Shown: positions 44,928 to 54,385, counted from the first letter of the stretch. The stretch is 64,000 bases of DNA from Calditrichota bacterium (GCA_013112635.1 JABFGF010000003.1:525052-589051); one strand, 5' to 3'. Made by a program: numbers and translations. The notes: generated by a model not told the origin, from the letters alone.

Positions 44928-46631
44928 TTATAAAAAAGCCATGGCCAACTTGATGTCATTATAACTCACTTCTCCGTTCATGGCGTCAAAAAATGCTTTG
45001 GAAGACAACTGACCTCTGCTGGTTATATCTTTCGGGTTTTTCCGCGCCTCTAATTTATCCCGCGCTGATATCACCATTTCCATAATTTTCTCATCCGGCC
45101 TAAACCTGGAAATGTCTGTCTCAGGATATATTTCTTTTATTTTTACAATATGGCCACTTATTGTCCCGTTTGTCAAACCTCGTTCTTTGGAAATTTCTTC
45201 CAGAGATAAACCTTTTTCTATATACTCTTTGCTGAAAAGATAGGTGGATTTCTTAGGCATTTTTTTCTCTTTGGCTCTTTTACTAAACCGCTCAATCTCG
45301 TCAGGATCGGTTATGCCGCCACATTTCTTTATAAAATCTAAAGCCTGGTTTTCCTGTGTTTTTTCATCTGGTAAACTGTGCTCAACTTCTGTGGATAATT
45401 CCTGAAATCTTTTATCTGCTTTCGCAGCCAGACTTGCAACTTGCAAGGCCTTAGAATTGAACCCTTTTAGCTGTAATCCCTGCAAGCTTTTTAAACGCGA
45501 TAAGGCCACATATCCTTGGCCTTCTTCAAAGGTTTTTGATAGATCAATTTCTGCAGCATCAAGGGTCATTCCCTGGCTTTTATGAATGGTAATCGCCCAG
45601 GCAAGGCGTATCGGGAGCTGAGAAAAAGATGCCAAATTTTTGCCTATATCATTTTCCATTGACCATTCTTCCGGTTCCACCAAAATATTTTTCTCTTCAT
45701 AGGTTTTTACGATTGGGAAGTTATCATCCGAAAAATCAATTATTTGTCCCAAAGTCCCGTTAACAAAGCCTTTATCATAATTATTTTTTACAAACATTAT
45801 CTTGGCAAACTTTTTCAGTTGTAGGTTTTCATCTGCCAAAACAGATTTTTTCAGAGATTCGATCAGCTTTTTATTTCCTTTTGTAACTGCTTTAAACAAA
45901 TGCATTTCTTCAGGAAGTTCAAGTAAATGCTCTTTATTGATTTTATCTACATCGATGTTATGCGTATACATTTTTGTAGGCTGGTTTTGTGCTTCAAGCT
46001 TTGTTTCTTTGGAGGATTGTAATTCTCGGATAGAATGGGGAGAGATTTGTCCGGATCTGATCTCATTCAAAATAGTATTTAATTGTTGGTCGCTTTGCCG
46101 GTATTGTTCCGTGAGATAGCAAACGGCAAGTTTGGCATTCAGCCAGGATTGCGACATAAATGCAAATTTCTCTTTATTGCTTTCGCCGTGGTTTCCAATT
46201 GGCGGCAACTGAAAAAAATCACCGGAAAGTATAACTTGTACACCTCCAAAAGCATTGTCACTTTCCCGGAAGAATCGTAAAACTTCATCCACCATGTTAA
46301 GCTGGTTTTTATGAAGCATCGATATTTCATCAATGATTAATACCTGGGCTTCCTTCAGGTTTTTTTGCAGGTATTTTTTGCTTTGCATATTTAGTAAATC
46401 ACTGCTGGAAAGGGAATTCTTAACACCAATTCCAGACCAGGCGTGAATGGTCATTCCATTCATATGGGTTGCGGCAATTCCGGTAGAAGCAGTAACGGCC
46501 ACCGGTACTTTGCGCTCTTTTAAATAGCGGATATAATCATTTAAAACAAAGGTTTTACCTGTACCGGCAGATCCGGTAAGGAAGGCATTTCTACCGCTTT
46601 TTAAAATGGCTAAGGCCTGGCTTTGATCCAT
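44928..46631 (-). CDS. Pif1/RecD-like helicase with C-terminal HTH
   Basis: 567 residues: superfamily 1B helicase core with Walker A FLTGSAGTGKTFVLNDYI (about 17-34), VTASTGIAATHMNGMTIHAW (motif Ia), LIIDEISMLHKN (Walker B) and ILSGDFFQLPPIG (motif III). Motif VI lies in WAITIHKSQGMTLDAAEID and GYVALSRLKSLQGL. After about 480, GLSLEEISKERGLTNGTISG forms a helix-turn-helix, as in bacterial Pif1-like proteins carrying an HTH_40 domain. Probably a 5'-3' DNA helicase in recombination or replication. Lies 9 bases downstream of mgtE on the same strand. Confidence 0.9.
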   Translation of the reverse strand: MDQSQALAILKSGRNAFLTGSAGTGKTFVLNDYIRYLKERKVPVAVTASTGIAATHMNGMTIHAWSGIGVKNSLSSSDLLNMQSKKYLQKNLKEAQVLIIDEISMLHKNQLNMVDEVLRFFRESDNAFGGVQVILSGDFFQLPPIGNHGESNKEKFAFMSQSWLNAKLAVCYLTEQYRQSDQQLNTILNEIRSGQISPHSIRELQSSKETKLEAQNQPTKMYTHNIDVDKINKEHLLELPEEMHLFKAVTKGNKKLIESLKKSVLADENLQLKKFAKIMFVKNNYDKGFVNGTLGQIIDFSDDNFPIVKTYEEKNILVEPEEWSMENDIGKNLASFSQLPIRLAWAITIHKSQGMTLDAAEIDLSKTFEEGQGYVALSRLKSLQGLQLKGFNSKALQVASLAAKADKRFQELSTEVEHSLPDEKTQENQALDFIKKCGGITDPDEIERFSKRAKEKKMPKKSTYLFSKEYIEKGLSLEEISKERGLTNGTISGHIVKIKEIYPETDISRFRPDEKIMEMVISARDKLEARKNPKDITSRGQLSSKAFFDAMNGEVSYNDIKLAMAFL

Positions 46632-46640
46632 GGTTGTACC

Positions 46641-47993
46641 TTAAAGGCCAACACTTAAAACATAGGTAGTTATTGAAAGATAAATCAATATCCCAATAAT
46701 ATCATTGGAGGTTGAGACAAGCGGAGCGGCAGCAAGGGCAGGATCAATATTGATGCGCTTGAAAAACAAGGGAACCAAAGCACCAAGCACGGTGGCGTTA
46801 TTAATCACAATAAACATGGAACCCGCTAAAATAATAGCGAAAATCATTCCGGACCACCAATAAACAATCAAAAAAAGCAGAATAGAAAAGAAAGTACTGT
46901 TTAACAGGGATACACGAAATTCTTTAAAAAGCCTGCTCCCCGTATCGTGTAATTCTATATCGCCCATGGCCAAACCACGAACAACAGTTACGCTGGCCTG
47001 TTGGCCGCTGGCACCGCCCATTGCCATTACAATAGGAATAAATGCCGCAATGATCAGTTGTTGACTCGGTTCAAGATTAAACTGTTGAAGGATAAATGCT
47101 GCAATTAGTTCGCCCACAAAAGCGACCAGAAGCCATGGAATACGCGCCCGTGAAATAATAAATGCCGAATCTTCCTGAATTTCTTCATCAGGAGCACCGG
47201 AGATACGCGCCATATCTTCCGAACCTTCTTCTTCGAGAACATCAACAATATCATCGATAGTGATCCGTCCAACAAGTTTACCGGCATCGTCAACAACAGG
47301 AGCACTGATCAAATCATATTTCTTAAAGAAATTTGCAACTTCTTCCTGGTCCATGCTTACATGAATGGTCTTAATCTCCGTATCCATGATGGTGAACAGT
47401 TTGGTTCTGGCGCCGGCAAGAACAAGGTCTTTTAGGGAAACACTGCCTAAGAAATTATTGATTTTATCGACAACCCAAATATTATAAAGGTGATCAACAT
47501 CTTCACTTACTTCACGGATTTTTTCGATGGTTTCATTGACACTGGAGCTGTCCGGCATTGACAAAACCTCGAGTGCCATAATTCCACCGGCCGTGTCTTC
47601 GTCAAATACAAGGAGCTCTTTTACATCATCAGAAACCTCGTCTTCCAATGTATTAAGAACACGCTCTTGCACATCTTCCGGCAGTTCGGCAACAATATCT
47701 GCAGCATCATCGGAATCCATTTCATGGATAATGGAAGAGATACGTTCATCATCAGCTTCTTCCAAAACATCTTCTGCAACAGGGGCGTCCAGTTCAGATA
47801 ATACTTCGGAAGCAAGTTCGGCCGGAAGCAGTTCAAAAAGGAATTTACGCCGATCCTTTTTTAGTCGGTTAAGCACACCTTCAATATCAGATGGGTGCAT
47901 ATCCATCATAATATTCAGGAGCGCGCCGCTTTGCCCTGCATCGATCAAATCTTCAATGTCTGGTAAAATGCTGTCTACCTGGAGTTCAGCCAT
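46641..47993 (-). CDS. mgtE: Magnesium transporter MgtE
   Basis: 450 residues: an N-terminal acidic superhelical Mg-sensing domain (about 1-130, with ELPEDVQERVLNTLEDEVSD), two CBS domains (about 130-255) and five membrane helices (about 280-450), with MAMGGASGQQASVTVVRGLA lining the pore and DPALAAAPLVSTSNDIIG in the last loop. The channel closes when Mg2+ binds between the cytosolic domains. Full length. First gene of a possible operon with the Pif1-like helicase. Confidence 0.95.
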   Translation of the reverse strand: MAELQVDSILPDIEDLIDAGQSGALLNIMMDMHPSDIEGVLNRLKKDRRKFLFELLPAELASEVLSELDAPVAEDVLEEADDERISSIIHEMDSDDAADIVAELPEDVQERVLNTLEDEVSDDVKELLVFDEDTAGGIMALEVLSMPDSSSVNETIEKIREVSEDVDHLYNIWVVDKINNFLGSVSLKDLVLAGARTKLFTIMDTEIKTIHVSMDQEEVANFFKKYDLISAPVVDDAGKLVGRITIDDIVDVLEEEGSEDMARISGAPDEEIQEDSAFIISRARIPWLLVAFVGELIAAFILQQFNLEPSQQLIIAAFIPIVMAMGGASGQQASVTVVRGLAMGDIELHDTGSRLFKEFRVSLLNSTFFSILLFLIVYWWSGMIFAIILAGSMFIVINNATVLGALVPLFFKRINIDPALAAAPLVSTSNDIIGILIYLSITTYVLSVGL

Positions 47994-48053
47994 AATAAGA
48001 AAAAGAATGGATTATTGGAGTAATGAATTATTGAAAAAAATTCCAATATTCAA

Positions 48054-48845
48054 TTATTCCATATTTTTCTTCATCCGGTTAATTGTATTGGAAAGTTCTT
48101 TAAACTCGGCGATGGTCAATTGCTCAGGTCGCCGGGTCAGGTCATAATTATCTAAAGAAGATACAATTGTTTGATCAAAAATTCTACCCAAACTGTTACG
48201 TAGCATTTTGCGGCGATAGTTAAAAGTACCACGAACGGTTTGTTTAAATAGTTTCAGGTTATCAATCCCATCGGTTCTGTCAAAAAAATTAAATTTAACA
48301 ACGGCTGAATCGACTTTTGGTTCTGGTTTAAAGTTTTTCCGACCGACTTCAAACAGCCATTCCACCTGTGCAAATGTTTGTGTGAGTATGGAAAGTATGC
48401 CAAAGTCTTTTATCCCGGGTTCAGAAACAATTCGTTTAGCCACTTCTTTTTGCATCATCACTACCGCACAATCCAGCTTGGAAAAATGATCAAGCAATTT
48501 GAATAAAATCGGGCTGGTGATGTTGTAAGGTATATTGCCGATTATTTTAATATTTTTCTTTTCTTCTATAATTGAAGTAAAATCCCATTCCAAAAAATCG
48601 ACATTTAGAATTACAATTTCATTTCCAAACCTGGTTGATAAATCATGTGCCCACCGTTTATCAATTTCGATCGCAAAATAATTCTTAGGTTTTTGTGAAA
48701 TTATAATTTCACTCAGTACTCCCGGACCGGGACCAATTTCAATAATTGTATCTTGATTATTTATTTGCAGGGCTTTTACAATATTGCGGGCAATTGCTGG
48801 CTGGGTTAAAAAATTTTGTCCGAATTTTTTCAGGGGCTTATGCAT
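48054..48845 (-). CDS. rsmA: 16S rRNA dimethyladenosine transferase RsmA (KsgA)
   Basis: 263 residues. KKFGQNFLTQPAIARNIVKA is the classical N-terminus, IEIGPGPGVLSEII the SAM motif I, and GNIPYNITSPILFKLL motif IV with NIPY. The C-terminal NYRRKMLRNSLGRIF completes the rRNA-binding domain. It dimethylates A1518 and A1519 of 16S rRNA during 30S maturation. Complete; the start ATG at 48845 matches the family. Confidence 0.96.
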   Translation of the reverse strand: MHKPLKKFGQNFLTQPAIARNIVKALQINNQDTIIEIGPGPGVLSEIIISQKPKNYFAIEIDKRWAHDLSTRFGNEIVILNVDFLEWDFTSIIEEKKNIKIIGNIPYNITSPILFKLLDHFSKLDCAVVMMQKEVAKRIVSEPGIKDFGILSILTQTFAQVEWLFEVGRKNFKPEPKVDSAVVKFNFFDRTDGIDNLKLFKQTVRGTFNYRRKMLRNSLGRIFDQTIVSSLDNYDLTRRPEQLTIAEFKELSNTINRMKKNME

Positions 48846-48930
48846 GGGAAAACACTCTGTTGCAGGTTATGTGTTGCAAGTTGGGAGCGATATCATGGTA
48901 TTTTTCTATAAATGTTGAGGCCTTGAATTT

Positions 48931-49698
48931 TTAAACAGTCAATCCAAATAGATGCCGTGCATTTTCGGTTGTAATCTTTGCAAGTTCTTCTACTGATAGT
49001 CCTTTTATTTCTGCAATTTTTTTTGCTGTGTGGATCACATAAGATGGTTCATTTCGTTTTCCGCGAAAAGGTACCGGTGTAATAAACGGGCTGTCAGTTT
49101 CCAGAAGCATTCTTTCAACAGGAGTATTGGCGACGAGCTCATCCGTTGTGGAGTTTTTAAATGTTACTCCACCAGTGTATGAAATATAAAAATTCGTATC
49201 CAAAGCTTTTTCTAAAATTTCTTGAGATCCGCTAAAAGAATGAAGAACACCCGATACATCGCCTGCTTTTTCTGCAACAAGAATTTTTATACAGTCTTCC
49301 TGTGATTCCCGAGTGTGAACTATAAGTGGCAGATTTACATTTCTTGCTATTTTTATTTGTCTTTTAAAAGCTGCTTTTTGTGTGTCTTTATCTGTGTACA
49401 TGCGGTAATAGTCCAGGCCTACTTCGCCGATTGCAATCACCTTTTCATTCTTTGCAAGTTTTTCGATTTCAGAATAATCTTTATCTTCAGCCTCTGCGCA
49501 ATCCGATGGATGAATACCGACCGCCGCATAGATTGAAGCATAGTTTTCAGCAAAACGGATAGCTTGTTTCGAAGTATCAAGACTGGTGCCAATGGTTATT
49601 ATGGCTGATAATTTATTTTCTATGGCCCGTTGAATGACAGCATCCCTGTCATCATCAAAAGAAGCAAAGTCAAGGTGGGCGTGTGTATCAATAAACAT
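48931..49698 (-). CDS. TatD-family metal-dependent hydrolase/DNase
   Basis: 255 residues from the ATG at 49698 (AAGGAT 4 bases upstream); a frame from 49740 adds 14 residues without support. Motifs: MFIDTHAHLDFASFDDD (metal HxH), AAVGIHPSD, AIGEVGLDYYR, LIVHTRESQED, VLHSFSG and LLETDSPFITP. It belongs to the amidohydrolase superfamily; family members are 3'-5' exonucleases or act on D-aminoacyl-tRNA-like substrates. It lies between metG and rsmA on the same strand, a frequent bacterial neighbourhood (metG-tatD-rsmA), which supports both identity and co-expression. Confidence 0.94.
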   Translation of the reverse strand: MFIDTHAHLDFASFDDDRDAVIQRAIENKLSAIITIGTSLDTSKQAIRFAENYASIYAAVGIHPSDCAEAEDKDYSEIEKLAKNEKVIAIGEVGLDYYRMYTDKDTQKAAFKRQIKIARNVNLPLIVHTRESQEDCIKILVAEKAGDVSGVLHSFSGSQEILEKALDTNFYISYTGGVTFKNSTTDELVANTPVERMLLETDSPFITPVPFRGKRNEPSYVIHTAKKIAEIKGLSVEELAKITTENARHLFGLTV

Positions 49699-49803
49699 AT
49701 TTATCCTTAAATGTGTATTCTCTTTAAAAAGTCTCCCCAATACAAATGAAGTTGTTTGCTGAATATCTTAAACTCGCAACCAAAATGGGGAATGGTTCAC
49801 CTT

Positions 49804-49839
49804 CGCTCACCATGAAGATCACTTTCTTCATCACGAGCG
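49804..49839. repeat. Interrupted palindrome between metG and the TatD gene
   Basis: CGCTC...ATGAAGA pairs with TCTTCAT...GAGCG with 3-base internal loops. No T run on the minus strand, so its role as a terminator is doubtful. Confidence 0.45.
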
Positions 49840-49896
49840 GAGACGAGGGATATTTTTTACTTATTCAATAAGTAAGCTTTCAAATTTTCTTTAAAT

Positions 49897-51951
49897 CTAA
49901 CTTATGCAACTGCCGGAGGGAATTTCCTGCATAACCGTTAACAGGCTTAGCTTACTATCGTTTTCTGAGGTTAGTAACATACCGCGAGATTCAACGCCTC
50001 GTATTTTCACCGGCTTTAGATTGGCTATAACAACCACGTTTTTGCCAACCAGCTCTTCGGCAGAATATTGCTCGGCTATGCCGCTTACAATTGTCCTTTC
50101 TTCTTGCCCAAGTTCCACAGTAAGTTTTAACAACCGATTAGTTTTCGGTACTTTTTCGCAATGGATTACTTTTGCCACCCTTAAATCAAGTTTCCCAAAA
50201 TCATCAAATTCGATGGTTTCTTTGAACTCAGGTAAATTAGTATCCGCTGCTTTTTCCGGTTCCTGATTGTCTTTCAATTTTTTTATCTCTTCTTCAATCG
50301 GTTCATCTTCAATTTTAGCAAATAAAATTTCGGGTTGATTTATTTTATGGCCTGTTTCTAAAGTCTGGTTTGCTGCTTTATCCCACTCTTCTTGCTGTGC
50401 TATGTTTAGTAGTACCCGGATTTTTTCCGAAGTAAAAGGTAACAAAGGATCAAATAAAATTCCTAAAGCACGCACAGTTTGCAGACATAAGTGAATTGTT
50501 GTGGCACAATCATCAGGATTCTCTTTCCGTGTTTTCCAGGGCTCTTTATCATTAAAATATTTATTCGCAAAACGTGCCAAATCCATGGCTTCCCGAACAT
50601 AGTTTTTATATTGATGTGAGTTTATAATCCCACCCAAATTTTGCGGAGCTGCTTCTAATTTTTTTATCAGTTCCTTGTCAAGATCTGAAAGTTCTCCCAA
50701 TTGAGGTAGTTTACCATCAAAATATTTGTGGCAAAATATTGCTGAACGGTTAATAAAATTCCCCAGAATATCAGCAAGCTCATTATTATGTCTGGCCTGA
50801 AAATCTTTCCAGGAGAAGTCTGAATCTTTTGTTTCCGGCATTATACTGGCCAAACAATAACGCAAAGAATCCGGTTCAAAATTTTCCAGATATTTATCGA
50901 GCCAGACGGCATAATCACGGCTCGTGGAAAGTTTATCGCCTTCAAGATTTAAAAATTCATTAGCCGGTACATTTTCCGGCAGTACATATTGGCCATGAGC
51001 TTTTAACATTGCCGGAAAAATTAAACAGTGAAAGACAATATTATCTTTTCCAATAAAATGGATCAGGCGCGTATCCTGCTCTTGCCAGTATTTTTTCCAT
51101 AAGTCAGGATCGCCTTTTTGCTCAGCCCATTCACGGCTGGCAGAGATATATCCAATCGGGGCATCAAACCAGACATATAAAACTTTTCCGTTTGCATCGG
51201 TCCCGGCCTGTTCAGCAACTTTTTTTGGAACGGGAACACCCCATGGCAAGTCTCTTGTTACTGCACGGTCACGCAGCCCATCTTTAAACCAGCTTTTAAT
51301 CTGGCCCAAAGCGTTTGGCTTCCAATCTGAGTGTTGGTCAATCCATTTTTCAAGTTCAGGTTGGTATTTTTCCAGCGGAAGGAACCAGTGTGTTGTCTCT
51401 TTCATTACTGGTTTTGCATTTGTAATGGCGCTTCTCGGATTTATTAAATCTTGTGGGGAAAGGGAAGTACCGCAGTTTTCGCACTGGTCGCCATAGGCTT
51501 CTTCATATTTACATTTTGGGCATGTGCCACGAACAAATCGATCTGCCAAAAAAATACCGGCTTCAGGATCGTAAAGTTGCTCTTCTTTTTTAAGCACAAA
51601 TTCATCTTTGCCTGCCAAAGTATTAAAAAAATCCTGGCTCGTCTCATGGTGGACTTTTGAGGATGTTCGCCCATAATAATCAAAACCAATCCCGAACTTT
51701 TTAAAACTTTCTTTTATGATTTTATGGTAGCGGTCTACAATTTCCTGTGGCGCAACGCCTTCTTTTCGGGCGCGAAGCATAATAGGGACACCGTGTTCAT
51801 CAGAACCGCAAATATAAACGATGTCATTTTTTTTCAGGCGATGGTAGCGCACAAAAATATCTGCCGGCAAATATGCTCCGGCAAGGTGGCCAAGATGGAT
51901 TGGTCCATTAGCGTAGGGTAAAGCACTGGTTACAAGTATCTTTTCTGGCAA
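49897..51951 (-). CDS. metG: Methionyl-tRNA synthetase
   Basis: 684 residues. The HIGH motif is PYANGPIHLGHLAGAY, the zinc knuckle CPKCKYEEAYGDQCENC, and KMSKS is replaced by KLSTS (GDKLSTSRDYAVW). A C-terminal Trbp111/EMAP-like tRNA-binding domain begins near DFGKLDLRVAKVIHCEKVPK. It charges tRNA-Met. I start it at the TTG at 51951, because GGAG lies 7 bases upstream and the protein then begins directly with PEKILVTSALPYANG. The frame is open back to 52098, but that adds 49 residues including a hydrophobic stretch foreign to MetRS. Confidence 0.95.
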   Translation of the reverse strand: MPEKILVTSALPYANGPIHLGHLAGAYLPADIFVRYHRLKKNDIVYICGSDEHGVPIMLRARKEGVAPQEIVDRYHKIIKESFKKFGIGFDYYGRTSSKVHHETSQDFFNTLAGKDEFVLKKEEQLYDPEAGIFLADRFVRGTCPKCKYEEAYGDQCENCGTSLSPQDLINPRSAITNAKPVMKETTHWFLPLEKYQPELEKWIDQHSDWKPNALGQIKSWFKDGLRDRAVTRDLPWGVPVPKKVAEQAGTDANGKVLYVWFDAPIGYISASREWAEQKGDPDLWKKYWQEQDTRLIHFIGKDNIVFHCLIFPAMLKAHGQYVLPENVPANEFLNLEGDKLSTSRDYAVWLDKYLENFEPDSLRYCLASIMPETKDSDFSWKDFQARHNNELADILGNFINRSAIFCHKYFDGKLPQLGELSDLDKELIKKLEAAPQNLGGIINSHQYKNYVREAMDLARFANKYFNDKEPWKTRKENPDDCATTIHLCLQTVRALGILFDPLLPFTSEKIRVLLNIAQQEEWDKAANQTLETGHKINQPEILFAKIEDEPIEEEIKKLKDNQEPEKAADTNLPEFKETIEFDDFGKLDLRVAKVIHCEKVPKTNRLLKLTVELGQEERTIVSGIAEQYSAEELVGKNVVVIANLKPVKIRGVESRGMLLTSENDSKLSLLTVMQEIPSGSCIS

Positions 51952-52067
51952 ACTATTTCTCCGGGATATTACGAACAGGAAGATGGAATTTATCGAGGCG
52001 AACAGAATTATGCAAAAGAATGTACTCTTTAAAAATATTTGCTTTTTTATATATGTGATAATAGATT

Positions 52068-52079
52068 TTAAACGTTTGA
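52068..52079. promoter_or_regulatory. Candidate operator upstream of the GbsR-type regulator
   Basis: TTAAACGTTTGA, one base off the palindrome TCAAACGTTTGA, lies 19 bases before the regulator start codon. A related site is found at 52602. Autoregulation is inferred. Confidence 0.45.
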
Positions 52080-52098
52080 AAAAAACCAAATCTTCCAA

Positions 52099-52572
52099 AT
52101 GTCAAATATTTCTTTAAAACAAGAATTCATCCAGGACTATGGTGAAGGCTATCATCATTTTGGGCTTCCAAAGCTGATGGGCCGGATTGTAGGATTGCTT
52201 TTATACGAAGGCAAGCCACTTACCCTTGATTATATTACCAAAGAATTAAATGTTAGCAAAGGACCGGTAAGCCAAATAACCCGGCGTTTACGTGAACATG
52301 CTTTAATTCAACGGAAATGGATTCCCGGTGACCGTAAAGATTATTATGAAACGGTTGAGGACATTTTTGGAAAAGCATTTTTAAATCGCATTTCTCTAAT
52401 GCATGGAAACTTAGAACTGGCTGAAAAATATTGTTTAAAGCTGGCTGCAGTAAAAGAGGATGAAGATCTAAAACTTTTTAAAAAGAATATTGAAGATATG
52501 AAAAGCTTTTACACATTGATGATTAAACACTATAATAATTTTCTGGAAGAGTGGACTGAATCTCAGAAATAA
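52099..52572 (+). CDS. GbsR/MarR-type transcriptional regulator
   Basis: 157 residues with a winged HTH at about 28-80: LMGRIVGLLLYEGKPLTLDY, then LNVSKGPVSQITRRLREHAL and the wing KWIPGDRKDYYE. A helical dimerisation tail follows. The architecture matches GbsR-like regulators, which respond to small molecules (choline in Bacillus). It is divergent from metG and is the first gene of the 52.1-60.5 kb locus, which it probably controls; palindromes related to AAACGTT sit on both sides of it. Confidence 0.85.
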   Translation: MSNISLKQEFIQDYGEGYHHFGLPKLMGRIVGLLLYEGKPLTLDYITKELNVSKGPVSQITRRLREHALIQRKWIPGDRKDYYETVEDIFGKAFLNRISLMHGNLELAEKYCLKLAAVKEDEDLKLFKKNIEDMKSFYTLMIKHYNNFLEEWTESQK

Positions 52573-52587
52573 AAAATTTTACAACGA

Positions 52588-52613
52588 ATGTTTGAAAAAA
52601 ATCAAACGTTCAA
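52588..52613. promoter_or_regulatory. Candidate operator before the SDR gene
   Basis: ATGTTTGA and TCAAACGT are inverted around a run of A, and the right half overlaps TCAAACGTTCAA (52602-52613), similar to the site at 52068. It lies 17 bases before the SDR start codon, between the regulator and the metabolic genes. Confidence 0.5.
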
Positions 52614-52629
52614 AACGATATGAGGTAAG

Positions 52630-53364
52630 ATGGAAAGATTAAAAGATAAAGTAGCAATAATTACCGGTGGAGCCCAGGGAATTGGTGCTATCACAGCCGC
52701 AAAATTTTTAATTGAAAAAGCACATGTAATTATTTGGGATGTGAATAATGAGGCCGGCGAAGCTGTAGCGGCCAATCTTGGTGCAAACGCATCTTTTATG
52801 AAAGTAAATGTTTCTGATAAAGAACAAGTTGAAAAAGCTGTATCTGAAGTTTTAGAAAAATATAATAAAATAGATATTTTGATTAATAACGCAGGTATTA
52901 CACGTGATTCCATGTTTCATAAAATGGAAGAGCAGCAATGGGATCAGGTTATTGACATAAACCTGAAGGGTGTTTTTTTATGTGGCCAGTCAGTCGCAAA
53001 AGTTATGCGCGAACAGGGTAATGGTGTAATTATTAACACGAGTTCGGTTGTGGCGCATAATGGTAATTTTGGTCAGAGCAATTATGTTGCAGCAAAATCC
53101 GGTATAATTGGAATGACCAAAGTATGGGCAAGGGAGCTTGGTGGCAAGGGCGTTCGTGTAAATGCGGTTGCACCGGGTTTTATTGCAACAGAAATGGTTA
53201 AATCTGTGCCTGCAAAAGTTATTTCTATGTTAGAAGAAAAGACGCCTTTGGGCAGACTTGGCAATCCTGAAGATATAGCAAATGCTTATCTGTTTTTATC
53301 ATCGGATGAGGCGGCGTATGTGACCGGAGCAGTTCTAAATGTTGATGGCGGTTTGGTTTTATAA
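52630..53364 (+). CDS. SDR-family dehydrogenase/reductase, FabG-like
   Basis: 244 residues with an intact SDR core: TGGAQGIG (12-19), INNAGITRDSMFHKM, NTSSVVAHNGNFGQSNYVAAK with the catalytic Ser, YxxxK Tyr and Lys, and NAVAPGFIATEM. The sequence resembles 3-oxoacyl-ACP/3-hydroxyacyl-CoA reductases. In this setting, with a KAS III-like protein and an acyl-CoA ligase, it likely interconverts a 3-oxo/3-hydroxy acyl thioester or oxidises a free hydroxy acid. It begins a run of four tightly spaced genes. Confidence 0.92.
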   Translation: MERLKDKVAIITGGAQGIGAITAAKFLIEKAHVIIWDVNNEAGEAVAANLGANASFMKVNVSDKEQVEKAVSEVLEKYNKIDILINNAGITRDSMFHKMEEQQWDQVIDINLKGVFLCGQSVAKVMREQGNGVIINTSSVVAHNGNFGQSNYVAAKSGIIGMTKVWARELGGKGVRVNAVAPGFIATEMVKSVPAKVISMLEEKTPLGRLGNPEDIANAYLFLSSDEAAYVTGAVLNVDGGLVL

Positions 53365-53382
53365 TTTGATAAAAGGATTATT

Positions 53383-54369
53383 TTGAGAAATGCATTTATT
53401 GCGGCTACAGGAATGGCCGCTCCAGAGCGAGTAATAAAAAACAGCTATTTTGATAAGCTTCTTGGTGAGGATGTAAGTACCTGGCTGGAAGAAAATCTTA
53501 CTATAAAAGAAAGGCGCTGGCTGGGAGAAAATGAAAGCACAATTGATTTGTGTGAAAATGCTGCCAACTCGGTTATAGCCAAATCTGGAATTAATGTTAC
53601 AGACCTTGACCTGATAATTATCTCAACAGACACACCGGAGTTTATTTCGCCAAGTACTTCGTCCGTTTTGCAACACCGACTTGGAGCCGCAAAGGCAGGA
53701 ACATTTGATATTAATACTGCCTGTGCAGGATTTGTAACAGCTCTTGATGTTGGGGCAAAATACATCCGTGCTGATGAAAACTATAATAATGTTTTGGTAA
53801 TTGGTGCATATGCCATGTCTAAATTTTTGAATAAAACCGATAAAAAAACAGTGACGCTTTTTGCAGATGGCGCCGGTGCGGTTCTTTTGCAAAGCACAAC
53901 AGAAGAAAAAGGTTTTCTTGGATCATTGTTACACACAGAAGGCCAATATAATGGCTGGATGGGCATATATGGCGGTGGTTCTGCAAAACCAATTTCGCCA
54001 GACGTTGTAGACAACAAAGATCATCTTTTAAAATTTGTAAAAAAGTTTCCAAAAGAAATAAATCCGGAAACCTGGTCAAAAATGATTTCGGATTTAAGCA
54101 ATAGGATTGGTACTTCAGTTAGTGATATTAATAATATCTTTTTTACTCAAATTAATATTAACAGTATCCGCGAAACGATGGGCAAACTTGATTTACCAAT
54201 GAATAAAACCCATATGGTGATGGACCGTTTTGCTTATACGGGTTCTGCATGTATACCTATGGCTCTATCGGATGCAAATGATAACGGAAAATTGAAATCG
54301 AATGATCTTGTCTTTTTTATGGGATCAGGTGGTGGTTTGGCTTTTGCGTGTGCAGCTTTTCGTTGGTAA
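53383..54369 (+). CDS. KAS III-like thiolase-fold protein lacking the His/Asn pair
   Basis: 328 residues from a TTG start (AAGGAT 7 bases upstream). Catalytic Cys114 is in DINTACAGFVTAL. Where FabH has His in PHQAN, this protein has FTQIN (Thr255), and where FabH has GNTSAAS it has AYTGSAC (Tyr285 for Asn). Decarboxylative condensation by the usual mechanism is therefore unlikely; acyl transfer or another thiolase-fold reaction is possible. I recall related proteins sharing FTQ and YTGSACIPMAL, so this is a family trait and not decay. Located between the SDR and symporter genes. Confidence 0.85.
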   Translation: MRNAFIAATGMAAPERVIKNSYFDKLLGEDVSTWLEENLTIKERRWLGENESTIDLCENAANSVIAKSGINVTDLDLIIISTDTPEFISPSTSSVLQHRLGAAKAGTFDINTACAGFVTALDVGAKYIRADENYNNVLVIGAYAMSKFLNKTDKKTVTLFADGAGAVLLQSTTEEKGFLGSLLHTEGQYNGWMGIYGGGSAKPISPDVVDNKDHLLKFVKKFPKEINPETWSKMISDLSNRIGTSVSDINNIFFTQININSIRETMGKLDLPMNKTHMVMDRFAYTGSACIPMALSDANDNGKLKSNDLVFFMGSGGGLAFACAAFRW

Positions 54370-54385
54370 ATAACGGGAAATAATT

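Noticed and set aside
47527..48147. 206-codon plus-strand frame rich in Ser/Thr
   Set aside because: It lies antisense to mgtE and rsmA; its Ser-rich composition is the mirror of Asp/Glu-rich MgtE codons.
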